From: Saccharopolyspora soli
GTDB taxonomy: Bacteria > Actinomycetota > Actinomycetes > Mycobacteriales > Pseudonocardiaceae
Length of the DNA: 64,000 nt
Direction: 5' to 3'
NCBI RefSeq assembly: GCF_022678645.1
Contig: NZ_JALBWV010000004.1
Span: 164,067-228,066 of the forward strand
Position 1 is the first letter of the stretch. Every line of letters begins with the position of its first letter. Positions 52,335 through 61,533 of the stretch are shown in pieces. Made by a program: the position numbers and the translations under genes. The notes beneath the pieces were generated by a model. It was not told where the DNA came from and did no database searches. It worked only from the letters and a program-made list of their open reading frames with translations.

Positions 52335-52667
52335 TCATTCCGCCGGGGTTCGTTTCGCCCGTACCTCCACCGAGGTTCCTTCCGGGCCGCGCTCGACGGT
52401 CACGTCCGCTTTCCGCAGCACGGCCTCTCGAATGGAGGCCCGGAGCCGGTCCTTCAGCTCCGTCGGGGCGTGCTCGCCGCTGCACTTGCGGTGCAGCAGT
52501 GCCTTGATGTGCTCTTCGATGCCGAAGTGTTCGAGGCAACTCCCGCAACTGTCGAGATGCTGTTGCACGGCAGCGCGCCGTTGCTGGTCGCACTCGTTGT
52601 CCAGGAACAACCACACCTCGGCGAGCACGTCCTCGCAGGAGGCCTCATCGGGCCCACCGCAGTTCAT
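52335..52667 (-). CDS. rshA: Mycothiol-system anti-sigma factor
   Basis: The 110-residue zinc-binding anti-sigma (ZAS) protein has the HxxxCxxC motif His37-x3-Cys41-x2-Cys44 in HLDSCGSC plus an upstream Cys11. Oxidation of these cysteines releases the sigma factor. The remainder is a helical sigma-binding part. ATG 52667 overlaps the sigH stop by four bases, so the pair is translationally coupled. It holds SigH/SigR inactive until disulfide stress. Confidence 0.94.
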   Translation of the reverse strand: MNCGGPDEASCEDVLAEVWLFLDNECDQQRRAAVQQHLDSCGSCLEHFGIEEHIKALLHRKCSGEHAPTELKDRLRASIREAVLRKADVTVERGPEGTSVEVRAKRTPAE

Positions 52668-53368
52668 GAAGTGCTCACCTCCCGCTTGGTCTCTCGCAAG
52701 AAGCCGCGATCACGGGCGACGTCGGTGAGCATCTCACGCAGCTGCCGACGACCACGGTGCAGCCTCGACATAACCGTGCCGATCGGCGTGCCCATGATCT
52801 CGGCGATCTCCTTGTACGCGAAACCTTCCACGTCCGCGAGGTAGACGACCATGCGGAACTCTTCCGCCAACTGTTGCAGGGCGGCTTTCACGTCGCTGTC
52901 CGGCAACCGGTCAAGAGCCTCGACCTCAGCCGAGCGCAAACCGCTGGAGGTGTGGTTCTCGGCCTGCGCGAGCTGCCAGTCGGCGATCTCGTCAGTCGGC
53001 TGCTGCTGCGGTTGCCGCTGACGCTTGCGGTAACCGTTGATGTACGTGTTGGTCAGAATCCGGTACAGCCACGCCTTGAGGTTCGTGCCCTGGGCGAACG
53101 ACTTGAACGCGGAGAACGCCTTCAGGTAGGTCTCCTGGACCAGGTCCTCAGCATCCTGGGCGTTGCGGGTCATCCGCAGCGCCGCGCCGTAGAGCTGGTC
53201 CAGCAGCGGCATCGCGTCCCGTTCGAAGCGGGCCGCGCGCTGCTCATCGCTCTCGTCCGTGCGATCGGCTCCAGCGGAGTCGATCGACGGCTCGATGTCG
53301 GCAGTGCTGAGCCGCCCAGCCTCGCCGGGCCGCCCGGTTGCCTCCGGGTGCTCTGGGGTGCTTGGCAC
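52664..53368 (-). CDS. sigH: ECF sigma factor SigH/SigR
   Basis: The 234-residue sigma factor has region 2 at about residues 50-120 ([53 protein letters not shown]) and region 4 at about 155-215 ([44 protein letters not shown]). GTG 53368 follows GGAAAGGAG and gives the main isoform. The frame stays open to GTG 53539, adding 57 residues, and a sigma-R-type promoter fires just before it, so a longer isoform is likely under stress. It controls thioredoxin, mycothiol and other disulfide-stress genes. Confidence 0.95.
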   Translation of the reverse strand: MPSTPEHPEATGRPGEAGRLSTADIEPSIDSAGADRTDESDEQRAARFERDAMPLLDQLYGAALRMTRNAQDAEDLVQETYLKAFSAFKSFAQGTNLKAWLYRILTNTYINGYRKRQRQPQQQPTDEIADWQLAQAENHTSSGLRSAEVEALDRLPDSDVKAALQQLAEEFRMVVYLADVEGFAYKEIAEIMGTPIGTVMSRLHRGRRQLREMLTDVARDRGFLRETKREVSTS

Positions 53369-53548
53369 CGGGCTCCTTTCCCGCCGCCTGGACGAGGTGA
53401 CAACAGGCGACGAATCCATGCGATCTTTTGCATGGCCTGCCTTCGAGGATACCCGCGCCGTCCTGCCCTCACCCTGTGTCGACAGCGGCGCGCGGTCAGG
53501 ACGGTCCAGCACGCACGTGGTCGTCGAATCCATCGTCACGACCCGTCC

Positions 53549-53575
53549 AACGCGATCCGCATCGACGGTTATTCC
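53549..53575 (-). promoter_or_regulatory. Sigma-R-type autoregulatory promoter
   Basis: On the minus strand GGAAT (53575-53571) and GTT (53551-53549) are separated by 19 bases, the GGAAT-N18/19-GTT consensus of SigR/SigH. Transcription would start near 53540, at or just before the in-frame GTG 53539 of the long SigH isoform. Confidence 0.75.
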
Positions 53576-53582
53576 GGCCTTC

Positions 53583-53588
53583 TAGAGT
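53583..53588 (+). promoter_or_regulatory. -10 element (TAGAGT), leaderless start for ybaK
   Basis: TAGAGT lies seven bases before ATG 53596 and no ribosome binding site is present. It lies back to back with the sigma-R promoter of sigH. Confidence 0.55.
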
Positions 53589-53595
53589 GACGCGT

Positions 53596-54072
53596 ATGGC
53601 AGGCAAGGGCACTCCGGCGACAGCGCTGTTGAGCAAACGACGCATCCCGCACCAGGTCCACGCGTACGAGCACGATCCGCGGGCCGACTCGTACGGGTTG
53701 GAAGCGGCCGAGGCCCTTGGACAGCCGCCGGAGCGGATTTTCAAGACGCTGGTCGCCGAGGTCGACGGGAAACTCGCCGTCGGCGTGGTCCCGGTCACCG
53801 GGCAGCTCGATCTCAAAGCGCTGGCAGCCGCCGTTGGCGGCAAGAAGGCGAAGATGGCCGAGATCGCCGACGCGGAACGCGCCACCGGCTACATCGCGGG
53901 CGGGATCTCGCCGCTCGGCCAGAAGAAACGCCTGCCGGTGGTGGTCGACACGTCGGCAACCGGATTCGACACGATCTACTGCAGCGCCGGGCGGCGAGGG
54001 CTGGAAATCGAGCTCGCGGCCGACGACCTGGTGCGACTGCTCGAAGCCCGCGTCGCCGACATCGCGGCCTGA
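53596..54072 (+). CDS. ybaK: Cys-tRNA(Pro) deacylase (YbaK/EbsC family)
   Basis: The 158-residue trans-editing protein shows PATALLSKRRIPHQVHAYEHDPRADSYGLEAAEALGQPPERIFKTLVAEVDG, then GKKAKMAEIADAERATGYIAGGISPLGQKKRLPVVVD. The conserved KT and GGISPLG elements of YbaK are intact. It removes cysteine from mischarged tRNA-Pro in the cytoplasm. ATG 53596 appears leaderless and is divergent from sigH by 57 bp to the long start. Confidence 0.94.
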   Translation: MAGKGTPATALLSKRRIPHQVHAYEHDPRADSYGLEAAEALGQPPERIFKTLVAEVDGKLAVGVVPVTGQLDLKALAAAVGGKKAKMAEIADAERATGYIAGGISPLGQKKRLPVVVDTSATGFDTIYCSAGRRGLEIELAADDLVRLLEARVADIAA

Positions 54073-54963
54073 CCGTTCATGGACCACTCCCGCTGACTGG
54101 TCCCAACTCCGAACAGATCGGAGCTTCCTGTCCCGCATCGCCGCAGGCGTGGGAGAGCAGCGGTGCACGCAGAGCCGGGCGGACCTTTCTACCCGGTCCT
54201 TTCAAAGGCAGTCGGCGCGAACACCAAATCCGAGGCGAACTGCCTGCGCTGCGCGGCCGATACGGACGGCAGCGGATACGGCATCCGAGCCCTCATCGGG
54301 CCTCGGGCTCCGAAGCTCGGTTCGGTCGCCGGATGACAGAAAGGTTCCCATGCTCACACTGCTCAGGATCTCGACGTCGCGGATGTGACAGGAAGGTTCC
54401 CTTGCTGCCGCCGGGCCTGACGATGCGGTTGGGTTTTGACAGGAAGGTTCCCTTGCTTGCACGGCATCGGTGAATGCGACCGCTTGTGGCCGGAAGGTTC
54501 CCTTGCTGCGCAGATCGCCTGCGCGCGGTGACAGGAAGGTTCCCTTGCTCACATCTGTCGTCGCGGGTTCTTCGGGGGTGGGGGCGGCCCCTTTGCTTCG
54601 GTCGATGAGGAGGGCGTGTTCGCTGAGGTTTAGGCGAGTGGGATTCGGATTGCTTTGGACGGCGGGACTGAATTGTTTGGGGCCGTGTTGGCGTTGTCGG
54701 CAAGAGCATTCGCCGATCAATCGCCGCCGTTGGCGGCGCCAGCGGTGCCGGGTTCGCCGCCCGCGCCCGCAGCCCATCCGACGCTCCGCATCGTCGAGAT
54801 CGTCGCCGCCGTCATCCGAGACCGTGCCGCGGCTCCGGTCTATTCGGTAGTGCTTGGGACGTTGTAGTCAGCACAACCATCAACGAAAGAACGCTCAAAG
54901 CGATGGCGCGCAGTTGAGAGGCGCACACGTTCCGCAGTTTCGAAGTGCAGCGACGTGCACCAG
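54073..54963. repeat. 891-bp gap with a five-copy dispersed repeat cluster
   Basis: Five copies of the AGGTTCCC-sense repeat lie at 54333-54357, 54385-54409, 54435-54460, 54486-54509 and 54528-54552, spaced 42-52 bp apart and all in the same direction. The spacing and shared sense make this the most regular cluster in the window. The rest (54073-54330, 54553-54963) has only weak out-of-frame ORFs and no gene I can support. Confidence 0.85.
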
Positions 54964-55575
54964 CTAGTCGATGAGGCGGAGGACTCGACCGAGCCACTCC
55001 TCGGCGGCGCGGAAGACAGCGTCGACGTCCGCTTTCAGCGAGTGGTCGCCAGGTACCAGCACCACCTCGCGGTTGTGCGACGGCTCTGGTTGGCCGAAGG
55101 CATCCCGATCACCTTGCACTACCAACACCGGGGCTTCCACTCCGTCGAGTTCCCCGAGCCGCGATTTCTCCGGCTTGCCTGGCGGGTGCAGCGGGAACGC
55201 CAGGCACAACACGGCGGACGCAGCTCCCACCTCGGCGGTGCGGCAGGCAACCCGCGCGCCGGAGGACCTGCCACCGAAGATCAACGGCAGATCCGCGAAC
55301 CAGCGTTCGCCGAGATCCTCCACGACCGCGAGCCAGGCGGCGTCGAGCTGCTTGGCCGGGGCCGGGGCCTTGCGACCGGCCACCCGGTAGGGCTGTTCGA
55401 TCAGCGCCACGTGCACGCCGCTTTCGGTCGCGGCGCGGGTCACCGCGACCAGGTCGGGCGCGGCGATGCCGCCGCCCGCGCCGTGGCCGAGCAGCAGGGC
55501 GGCGCGGCCCTCTTCCGCGCAGTGCAGCTCGGCCCTTGCCGGGCCGTGCGGCGTCTCGACCTCGACTCTGGTCAT
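54964..55575 (-). CDS. Alpha/beta hydrolase family protein (dienelactone-hydrolase/KANL3-like)
   Basis: The 203-residue protein has AALLLGHGAGGGIAAPDLVAV (oxyanion region, ~28-48) and the nucleophile segment LIFGGRSSGARVACRTA (~98-114). Aspartate in VLVVQGDRDAFGQPE (~155) and a late His in VPGDHSLKADVD (~179) complete the triad. Start ATG 55575 overlaps the stop of the upstream SRAP gene (ATGA), so it is the distal gene of that pair. Substrate not known. Confidence 0.88.
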   Translation of the reverse strand: MTRVEVETPHGPARAELHCAEEGRAALLLGHGAGGGIAAPDLVAVTRAATESGVHVALIEQPYRVAGRKAPAPAKQLDAAWLAVVEDLGERWFADLPLIFGGRSSGARVACRTAEVGAASAVLCLAFPLHPPGKPEKSRLGELDGVEAPVLVVQGDRDAFGQPEPSHNREVVLVPGDHSLKADVDAVFRAAEEWLGRVLRLID

Positions 55576-56288
55576 GACTCGAACAGCGCGACTTGCTCGG
55601 CCGGTTCGGGCGCTGGTGCTACCCGCTCCAGCAGTTTCGGATGGTTGTTGCGCATGCTGTTCACCTCGGTGGAAACGGGGTGGATCGCCAGTTCGTCGAG
55701 CACATCCGGTTCGGGCGTCAGCAGGTCGGCGATCTCGCAACGGTACGGGTCGAGCCAGTCGGCCCAGCGGTGTTCCGGTAGCACCAGCGGCATGCGGTGG
55801 TGGATGTCCGCCAGTTCGCCAACGGCATCGGTGGTTACGACCGCGCAGGTCACCAGCGGCTGGTCCGTGGAGTCCGGCGCCCACCACGCGGAGAACACCG
55901 CAGCCATCGCCAGGGTCGCGCCGTCTCCTCGGGTGCACAGGTACGGTTGCCGCCGCCGATCATCAGGTCGCCACTCGTACCAGCCGGTGGCGGGCATCAG
56001 GCAACGGCGACGCCGCGCCGAATCCGCGAATGCCGGTTTGGTGGTGATCGACTCGGCGCGTGCGTTGATCATCGGCGGACCGCTGCCGAGGTCCTTCGCC
56101 CAGGTCGGCACCAGTCCCCAACGCACCGGGCGCAGGCTGCGTTCAGTACCGCGTTGCACGATGATCGGCACCGTCTTGGTAGGTGTCACGTTGAAGTCCG
56201 CTCCGACCGCACCGGCCGTGCAATCCACCGCCGCGAACTCCTCGGCCAGCGCCGCCGGGTCCTGCCGGACGGCGTACCGACCACACAT
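55572..56288 (-). CDS. SRAP (HMCES/YedK) family DNA-protein crosslink protein, copy A
   Basis: The 238-residue protein starts MCGRYA, so Cys2 becomes the N-terminal catalytic thiol that bonds abasic sites in single-stranded DNA. PPMINARAESITTKPAF (~85), RRCLMPATGWYEWR (~105) and IHHRMPLVLP (~160) supply the other family residues. It shields abasic sites during replication. It is coupled to the hydrolase downstream. A second SRAP gene lies 42 bp upstream in the same orientation. Confidence 0.92.
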   Translation of the reverse strand: MCGRYAVRQDPAALAEEFAAVDCTAGAVGADFNVTPTKTVPIIVQRGTERSLRPVRWGLVPTWAKDLGSGPPMINARAESITTKPAFADSARRRRCLMPATGWYEWRPDDRRRQPYLCTRGDGATLAMAAVFSAWWAPDSTDQPLVTCAVVTTDAVGELADIHHRMPLVLPEHRWADWLDPYRCEIADLLTPEPDVLDELAIHPVSTEVNSMRNNHPKLLERVAPAPEPAEQVALFES

Positions 56289-56330
56289 CAGAACTCACCC
56301 CGGTTCGCCTGTGTCACGTCCGGCACCGAC

Positions 56331-57095
56331 TCACGTCGCTTCCTGGTCCAAACCTACCGCCTGCGGTTGGGCGTCGAGCGACACGCGTTCGACGAGCTCG
56401 GCGCCGTTGTTGCGGACGTTGTTGACCGCCGTCGACACGGGCCGGATCTCCAGGCCGTCGATCAGCTCCCCCGGCGGTGGGCCGAGAAGGTCGGCGACGT
56501 CCTGGAGATCCGGGTCGAGCCACTGTTCCCAGGCCGTCGACGGCATCAGCAACGGCATCCGGTCGTGCACTTCGGTCAGCCGTCCGATCGCGCTGGTGGT
56601 CAGCACTGAGCAGGTCACCAGCGGGGGCGCGTCCTCGACCTGGGGATCGTGCCAAGTGGCGAAGATCCCAGCCATCGCGAGGCTGGAGCCATCCGGAGAG
56701 GTCATGAAGAACGGCTGCTTGCGGCCGCCGTCGCGCGTCCACTCGTACCAACCGTCGGCGGGTAGCAGACACCGAAAGCGCTTGATCGAGGTGCGGAAAG
56801 CCGGTTTGGTGGTCACCGTCTCCGACTTGGCGTTGATCATCCGGTTGCCGATGGACTTGTCCTTGGCCCACATCGGCACCAGCCCCCACCGCATCACCCG
56901 GATGCTGCGTTCGGTTCGATCGAGGTCCGGCTCACCGGCCTCGTCGCGGGGGTGCCGCTGCACGACGCTGAGCACGCCCTTGGTCGGCGCGACGTTGAAG
57001 TCGGCCCCCGGAGCGGCCCCGCCGGTGGCGTCGAGTGCGGCGAACTCCGCCGCGAGCTTGCCCGGATCCTTCGTGGAGGCGTACCTGCCGCACAT
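56331..57095 (-). CDS. SRAP (HMCES/YedK) family DNA-protein crosslink protein, copy B
   Basis: The 254-residue paralogue begins [36 protein letters not shown] (~88), [18 protein letters not shown] (~113) and [10 protein letters not shown] (~178) retain the family residues; one His of copy A's HHRMP is Asp here, as in some YedK proteins. It is longer by an insertion ([16 protein letters not shown], ~65-80). Start ATG 57095 is divergent from aroA. Mycobacteria have a SRAP gene in the same neighbourhood, but a tandem pair is unusual. Confidence 0.92.
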   Translation of the reverse strand: MCGRYASTKDPGKLAAEFAALDATGGAAPGADFNVAPTKGVLSVVQRHPRDEAGEPDLDRTERSIRVMRWGLVPMWAKDKSIGNRMINAKSETVTTKPAFRTSIKRFRCLLPADGWYEWTRDGGRKQPFFMTSPDGSSLAMAGIFATWHDPQVEDAPPLVTCSVLTTSAIGRLTEVHDRMPLLMPSTAWEQWLDPDLQDVADLLGPPPGELIDGLEIRPVSTAVNNVRNNGAELVERVSLDAQPQAVGLDQEAT

Positions 57096-57233
57096 GCCTG
57101 GTTGTCCTCCGTCACCTCGGAGTGGTGCGATTGGTTGACCTCATCCTCGCAGCCCGCATCGCCGCAGGCGAGCGGCGTGGCCGGATTGCCCCCGCTGCTG
57201 AATTCGGTGGGGCAGGTGGGGGATCATTGCCCT

Positions 57234-58502
57234 ATGACCCAGCTCTGGCCTGCTCCCGTCGCTTCCGGCGCAGTGCGTGCGACCGTCTCGGTGCCCGGTT
57301 CGAAGTCCATCACCAACCGGGCCCTGGTGCTCGCCGCGCTCGCCGAGGGTCCATCTACGCTGCGCGCGCCGCTGCGCAGCAGGGACACCGAGCTGATGGC
57401 CAGGGCGCTGGGCGCCCTGGGCGTCGCGGTGCAGGACGGACCGGACGGATCGTGGCAGGTCACGCCGACCTCGCTGCACGGACCGGCGGAGGTTGAGTGC
57501 GGACTGGCGGGCACCGTCATGCGGTTCGTGCCGCCCGTCGCGGCATTGGCCGTCGGCCGGATCGTCTTCGACGGCGACGCGCAAGCCCGCCAGCGCCCGC
57601 TGGACACGATGCTCAACGCACTGCGCGAGTTGGGCGCCGACATCGACGGCAACGCCCTGCCGTTCGAGGTGCGCGGCACCGGAAAGCTGGCCGGTGGCCC
57701 GGTCACCATCGATGCCTCTGCCTCGTCGCAGTTCGTCTCCGGACTGCTGCTGTCGGCCCCTCGGTTCGAACAGGGCGTCACGCTGCTCCACCAGGGCAAG
57801 CCGGTGCCGTCGCTGCCGCACATCGACATGACGGTGTCGATGCTGCGAGCTGCTGGCGCCGATGTCGACGATGCGGAGCCGAATACCTGGCGGGTCGCAG
57901 CGGGCCCGATCCGCGCATTCGACGTCGAGATCGAACCCGATCTGTCCAACGCCACCCCGTTCCTGGCCGCCGCCGCGGCGACCGGCGGCACCGTGACCGT
58001 GCCAGGTTGGCCTGCGCAGACCACGCAAGCCGGTGACGCAATCCGGGAAATCCTCCGCCAGATGGGTGCGGAGGTGCAGCGCACGGCGAGGGGCTTGACC
58101 GTCACCGGCCCCGATGAACTCGCCCCGATCGACATCGACCTGCACGACGTCGGCGAACTCACCCCGACTGTCGCGACGCTGGCCGCACTCGCGCCCGGCC
58201 GCTCGCAGCTGCGCGGTGTCGCCCACCTGCGCGGCCACGAAACCGACCGGCTCGCCGCCCTGCAGAACGAGCTGAACAAACTGGGCGGTGCGGTCGAGCA
58301 GACCGAGGACGGACTGCTGATCGAGGCCCGGCCGCTTACCGGCGGGACCTGGCATTCCTACGCTGACCACCGGATGGCCACGGCTGGCGCGATCCTCGGT
58401 CTGAAGGTGCCCGGCGTGGTCGTCGAGGACATCGCGACGACCAACAAGACGATCCCCGACTTCCCAGGGATGTGGACGGCGATGCTTGAGGATTCGATGT
58501 GA
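57234..58502 (+). CDS. aroA: 3-phosphoshikimate 1-carboxyvinyltransferase (EPSP synthase)
   Basis: The 422-residue enzyme transfers enolpyruvate from PEP to shikimate-3-phosphate. Family motifs are [20 protein letters not shown] (~18-37), the [15 protein letters not shown] region (~90), [13 protein letters not shown] (~163), and DYHRM-equivalent [16 protein letters not shown] with TNKTIPDFP near the C-terminus. ATG 57234 follows no strong ribosome binding site. The 3' end lies 19 bp before rsgA. The LAGTAMRF of class I enzymes is LAGTVMRF here, with Val for Ala; whether this affects glyphosate response cannot be judged by eye. Confidence 0.95.
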   Translation: MTQLWPAPVASGAVRATVSVPGSKSITNRALVLAALAEGPSTLRAPLRSRDTELMARALGALGVAVQDGPDGSWQVTPTSLHGPAEVECGLAGTVMRFVPPVAALAVGRIVFDGDAQARQRPLDTMLNALRELGADIDGNALPFEVRGTGKLAGGPVTIDASASSQFVSGLLLSAPRFEQGVTLLHQGKPVPSLPHIDMTVSMLRAAGADVDDAEPNTWRVAAGPIRAFDVEIEPDLSNATPFLAAAAATGGTVTVPGWPAQTTQAGDAIREILRQMGAEVQRTARGLTVTGPDELAPIDIDLHDVGELTPTVATLAALAPGRSQLRGVAHLRGHETDRLAALQNELNKLGGAVEQTEDGLLIEARPLTGGTWHSYADHRMATAGAILGLKVPGVVVEDIATTNKTIPDFPGMWTAMLEDSM

Positions 58503-58521
58503 CTCCGGAGGCGGCGGTCTG

Positions 58522-59529
58522 ATGCGCAAGCGCGGCTGGCGGGATCTGGACGAGTCGGATGTGCGGGTGCGCCCCGGACGCCGGGGCACCCGGCCGCGCA
58601 GCAAACAGCGCCCCAAACACGCGGACGCCGCCGCTGCGATGGTCGTCGCGGTCGACCGCGGCCGGTGGACGTGCGCGCTGGGTGGAAACCCGGACCGGCT
58701 GGTCACCGCCATGCGGGCACGCGAGCTCGGCCGTTCGCCAGTGGTGGTCGGGGATCGGGTCGAGCTGGTCGGCGACACCTCCGGCAAGCAGGACACGCTG
58801 GCGCGGATCGTGCGGATCGCCGATCGCACCAGCGTGCTGCGCCGCACCGCCGACGACACCGACCCCTACGAGCGGGTCGTGGTCGCCAATGCCGAGCAGT
58901 TGGTCATCGTGACCGCGCTGGCCGATCCGCCGCCGCGCCCCGGCTTCATCGACCGCTGCCTGGTCGCCGCCTACGCGGGCGGATTGACCCCGGTGCTGTG
59001 CCTGACCAAGGCCGACCTCGCCGATCCCGGCGAATGGATCGACACCTACTCCTCTTTGGACATGCCCATCACGATCACTCGATTGGATGCCGAGCCGGAT
59101 GAGTTGCGCGGCCTGCTCGCCAACCGGGTGTCCGCGCTGGTGGGGCACTCCGGGGTGGGGAAGTCCACGTTGGTCAACCGGCTGGTGCCTGCCGCCGACC
59201 GGGCCACCGGTGAAGTCAGCGGTGTCGGCAAGGGTCGACACACCTCGACCTCGGCGGTCGCCCTTCCGCTGTCCGGACGGGGCTGGGTGGTGGACACGCC
59301 GGGGATCCGCTCGTTCGGCCTGGCACACGTCACCGCCGACGACGTGATCGCGGCGTTCGAGGGATTCGCCGAAGCGGCCGAGGAATGCCCGTCGAACTGC
59401 GGACATTTGGGTGGCGCCGACGACCCCGACTGCCACCTGGACACCTACGCGGCTGACGGCGGCAACGTCGAACAGCTCGCGTCGCTGCGCCGCCTGCTGC
59501 GCTCCCGCGCGGGCCTCGACGAGCTCTGA
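58522..59529 (+). CDS. rsgA: Ribosome small subunit-dependent GTPase A
   Basis: The 335-residue circularly permuted GTPase has an N-terminal OB fold, the G4-like LTKADLAD (~160), G1 GHSGVGKST (~208) and G3 DTPGIRSFG (~260). The zinc knuckle CPSNCGHLGGADDPDC near the C-terminus completes it. It helps mature the 30S subunit. ATG 58522 follows GGAGGCGG. aroA and rsgA are adjacent in many actinobacteria, as here. Confidence 0.95.
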   Translation: MRKRGWRDLDESDVRVRPGRRGTRPRSKQRPKHADAAAAMVVAVDRGRWTCALGGNPDRLVTAMRARELGRSPVVVGDRVELVGDTSGKQDTLARIVRIADRTSVLRRTADDTDPYERVVVANAEQLVIVTALADPPPRPGFIDRCLVAAYAGGLTPVLCLTKADLADPGEWIDTYSSLDMPITITRLDAEPDELRGLLANRVSALVGHSGVGKSTLVNRLVPAADRATGEVSGVGKGRHTSTSAVALPLSGRGWVVDTPGIRSFGLAHVTADDVIAAFEGFAEAAEECPSNCGHLGGADDPDCHLDTYAADGGNVEQLASLRRLLRSRAGLDEL

Positions 59530-60086
59530 GCGTCCAGCTCACGCCACGAGAGCCAGCCCGGACAGGGAACTGCTTGAGCTTGCAGCAGCGTTCTTGTGAC
59601 GCTGCGACGCCGCAGCTCGCGGGGCCACCTCATGAGCCTTTCGCTGCACGACGGGTGATCCGGTCATCCCGTTCCGAGTTGGCGAAGTGAACGCGGCGAT
59701 CGCGTCAGATCTGGTGGGCGAGGATTCAAGCTAATCGCCCAGACCATGTACACAGCTTGCTCCGCTGCGGATTCTCAGTGCCTGACCACCGAGATTCGCT
59801 GCGCGAGCCTTTCCGACGCGGGTGGCGCAATTGGCGATTTCGCACGAAATCGGTCACGTCGCACCACCACGCAAGACGAGCGCGAGGACGAGGGGATTCC
59901 GCCGCCTGGACCGGCAAGCTTGTTTCCCCCGAACGGGGAGCGATCGTCCCCTGTGGCCTCAAGACATCGTTGCTAGCGTGTCCCGGAGGTCGGCACGAGC
60001 CGTTTTTTCCTTGCGTGTTCGGGCCGATACGACGTGCGGGCAACCGCACGAGCACAGTGCCGCCACCGGCCCGAGGAGCTCGCCTG
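59530..60086. other. 557-bp gap between rsgA and the lipoprotein gene
   Basis: ORFs here run through stop-poor frames of high-GC sequence and none has a ribosome binding site or recognisable product. There is a CCCGAGGAGCTC ribosome binding site just before 60087. No RNA gene or dispersed repeat copy was found. Confidence 0.5.
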
Positions 60087-60953
60087 ATGCTACGAGCCCA
60101 CATCAGGACCGCGGTGTTGTCCGCCGGTCTCGCCCTGATCTCCACGCTAGGTGCCTGCAGCGCCGAGCAACCCCCGCGCCCCAGTGCTCTGATGGCCGCC
60201 CGCCCCGATCCGCGTCCTGCCGCAGATGGCGTGTTGTCGCAGGTAATCGGCAAGATCAGCGAGCGGGGCAGCGTGCGGACCAGTGTGCGCGGAAGTCTCG
60301 GCATGGTAGGTGAACTGACCGCGGAAGGCGTTGTCCGCTACCAGGGATCGTTGGCCGATCTCGCATTCGACGGGCGCACCCGGGCCGCCAAGAACCAGCC
60401 GCCGCAGCACCTGCAACTGTCTATCGTGGACGGCGTCGGCTACTTGAAAACCCCGTTGGTGCCGCCGGAACCGAACAAATCGTGGCTCCGGATCGCACCC
60501 GATGGCATGGATTTCGGCTCCAGACTCCTCAGCCCCACGCTGGACCAGCTGCACGCGGCAATCGACCCGCGAGCCACCTTCACGGGAGTCGAGCCAGCCA
60601 CTCGGATCCAGGCCAGCGCACCGGACACCGTTGACGGCAAACCGACCACCCGCTACGAACTGCGGATCATCACCGCGCAGGCGGCCGATGTGGCCACCGA
60701 CCCGCAGCAGCGGATCCGATTCCGCCAGGTCGCCAATTCCGGCGAGCCGGAACTCGGTTACCAGCTGTGGCTGGACGAATCCGGCCTTCCCACCCGATTC
60801 GCCGCCAGCCAGGAAGTCGCCCAGGCCGGGCAGGTATCGCTGACCTCGACATATCGCGACTGGGGAGCACCTGTCGAGATCCGCGTCCCACCGATCGAGC
60901 AAGTCGGCGTGTTCCAAGAAGCCACACCGCGGGCCCAGCAACCACCGCGCTGA
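60087..60953 (+). CDS. LppX/LprA/LprF/LprG-type lipoprotein
   Basis: The 288-residue protein has a lipoprotein signal with lipobox LGAC (Cys24). A half-barrel domain follows, with SVRTSVRGSLGMVGELTAEGVVRYQGSLADLAFDG and DGVGYLKTP. A later GYQLWLDESGLPTRFAASQEV strand matches the LppX_LprAFG fold that binds acylated lipids in the cell envelope. ATG 60087 follows GAGGAGC. It probably carries a lipid or lipoglycan across the wall space. Confidence 0.85.
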   Translation: MLRAHIRTAVLSAGLALISTLGACSAEQPPRPSALMAARPDPRPAADGVLSQVIGKISERGSVRTSVRGSLGMVGELTAEGVVRYQGSLADLAFDGRTRAAKNQPPQHLQLSIVDGVGYLKTPLVPPEPNKSWLRIAPDGMDFGSRLLSPTLDQLHAAIDPRATFTGVEPATRIQASAPDTVDGKPTTRYELRIITAQAADVATDPQQRIRFRQVANSGEPELGYQLWLDESGLPTRFAASQEVAQAGQVSLTSTYRDWGAPVEIRVPPIEQVGVFQEATPRAQQPPR

Positions 60954-61029
60954 CGGCGTGCCACCCGCCCGGCACGGTACCCGCTAAGTTCAGGGGATCC
61001 GGCGTGGCCCTGGGGAAGCCGCTGACGTG

Positions 61030-61533
61030 CTACATCAGTTCCAGCAGGAAGGGCACTTCCTGCGGCGCGTACCAGGCCAGTTCGTGGTCTTCGGCTTCGC
61101 CGAGGGTGAAGTCCGCATCCGGGTCGCCGAGGTCGGCCGCGTCGATGACCTCTGCTGCCGCGCGCACCGCCTCCTCGGCTTCCGTGGCATCCACGTGCAC
61201 CGCCGCGATCTGCTGCCAGCTCACCGGCCCGGACACCTTCACCACCGCATGATCCAGATCTGGCCGCAGCGTGACGTCATCGACATCGGCGGAGATCACC
61301 ACCCGCCGAAGCTCCACCTTCTCGCCAGCACCCAGGTCACCGGCGATCAACCGCAGCGACGCCCTGGTGGCCTCCCGCATCGCCGCGTACTCCAGCTCTT
61401 CGGTATCACCGCTGGCATAGGACTCGCGCAGCGACGGGGTCAACGCGAACGCGGTCCCGCTCAACGGCTGCAGCTGCTTGTCGTCCACCAGTTGCCGCAG
61501 CATCGGCACCGTGGCGGGCAGGTAAACCCTCAT
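61030..61533 (-). CDS. DUF6912 family protein
   Basis: The 167-residue soluble protein starts MRVYLPATVPMLRQLVDDKQL and contains LREYASGD-like LRESYASGDTEELEYAAM, as in the actinobacterial DUF6912 family. It has no cysteine and many acidic residues in the C-terminal half. ATG 61533 overlaps the stop of the WS/DGAT gene (ATGA), so it is translated after it. Function unknown; the pairing suggests a link to lipid storage or esterification. Confidence 0.85.
   Translation of the reverse strand: MRVYLPATVPMLRQLVDDKQLQPLSGTAFALTPSLRESYASGDTEELEYAAMREATRASLRLIAGDLGAGEKVELRRVVISADVDDVTLRPDLDHAVVKVSGPVSWQQIAAVHVDATEAEEAVRAAAEVIDAADLGDPDADFTLGEAEDHELAWYAPQEVPFLLELM

Noticed and set aside
54655..54867. 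70-codon plus-strand ORF starting at TTG 54655
   Set aside because: The product is Ala/Pro-rich with no ribosome binding site, and the region is a repeat-rich gap. Not convincing.
56288..56331. LexA/SOS box between the two SRAP genes (GAAC...GTTC)
   Set aside because: The GAAC and GTTC half-sites are eight bases apart instead of four, so it does not fit the actinobacterial SOS box.
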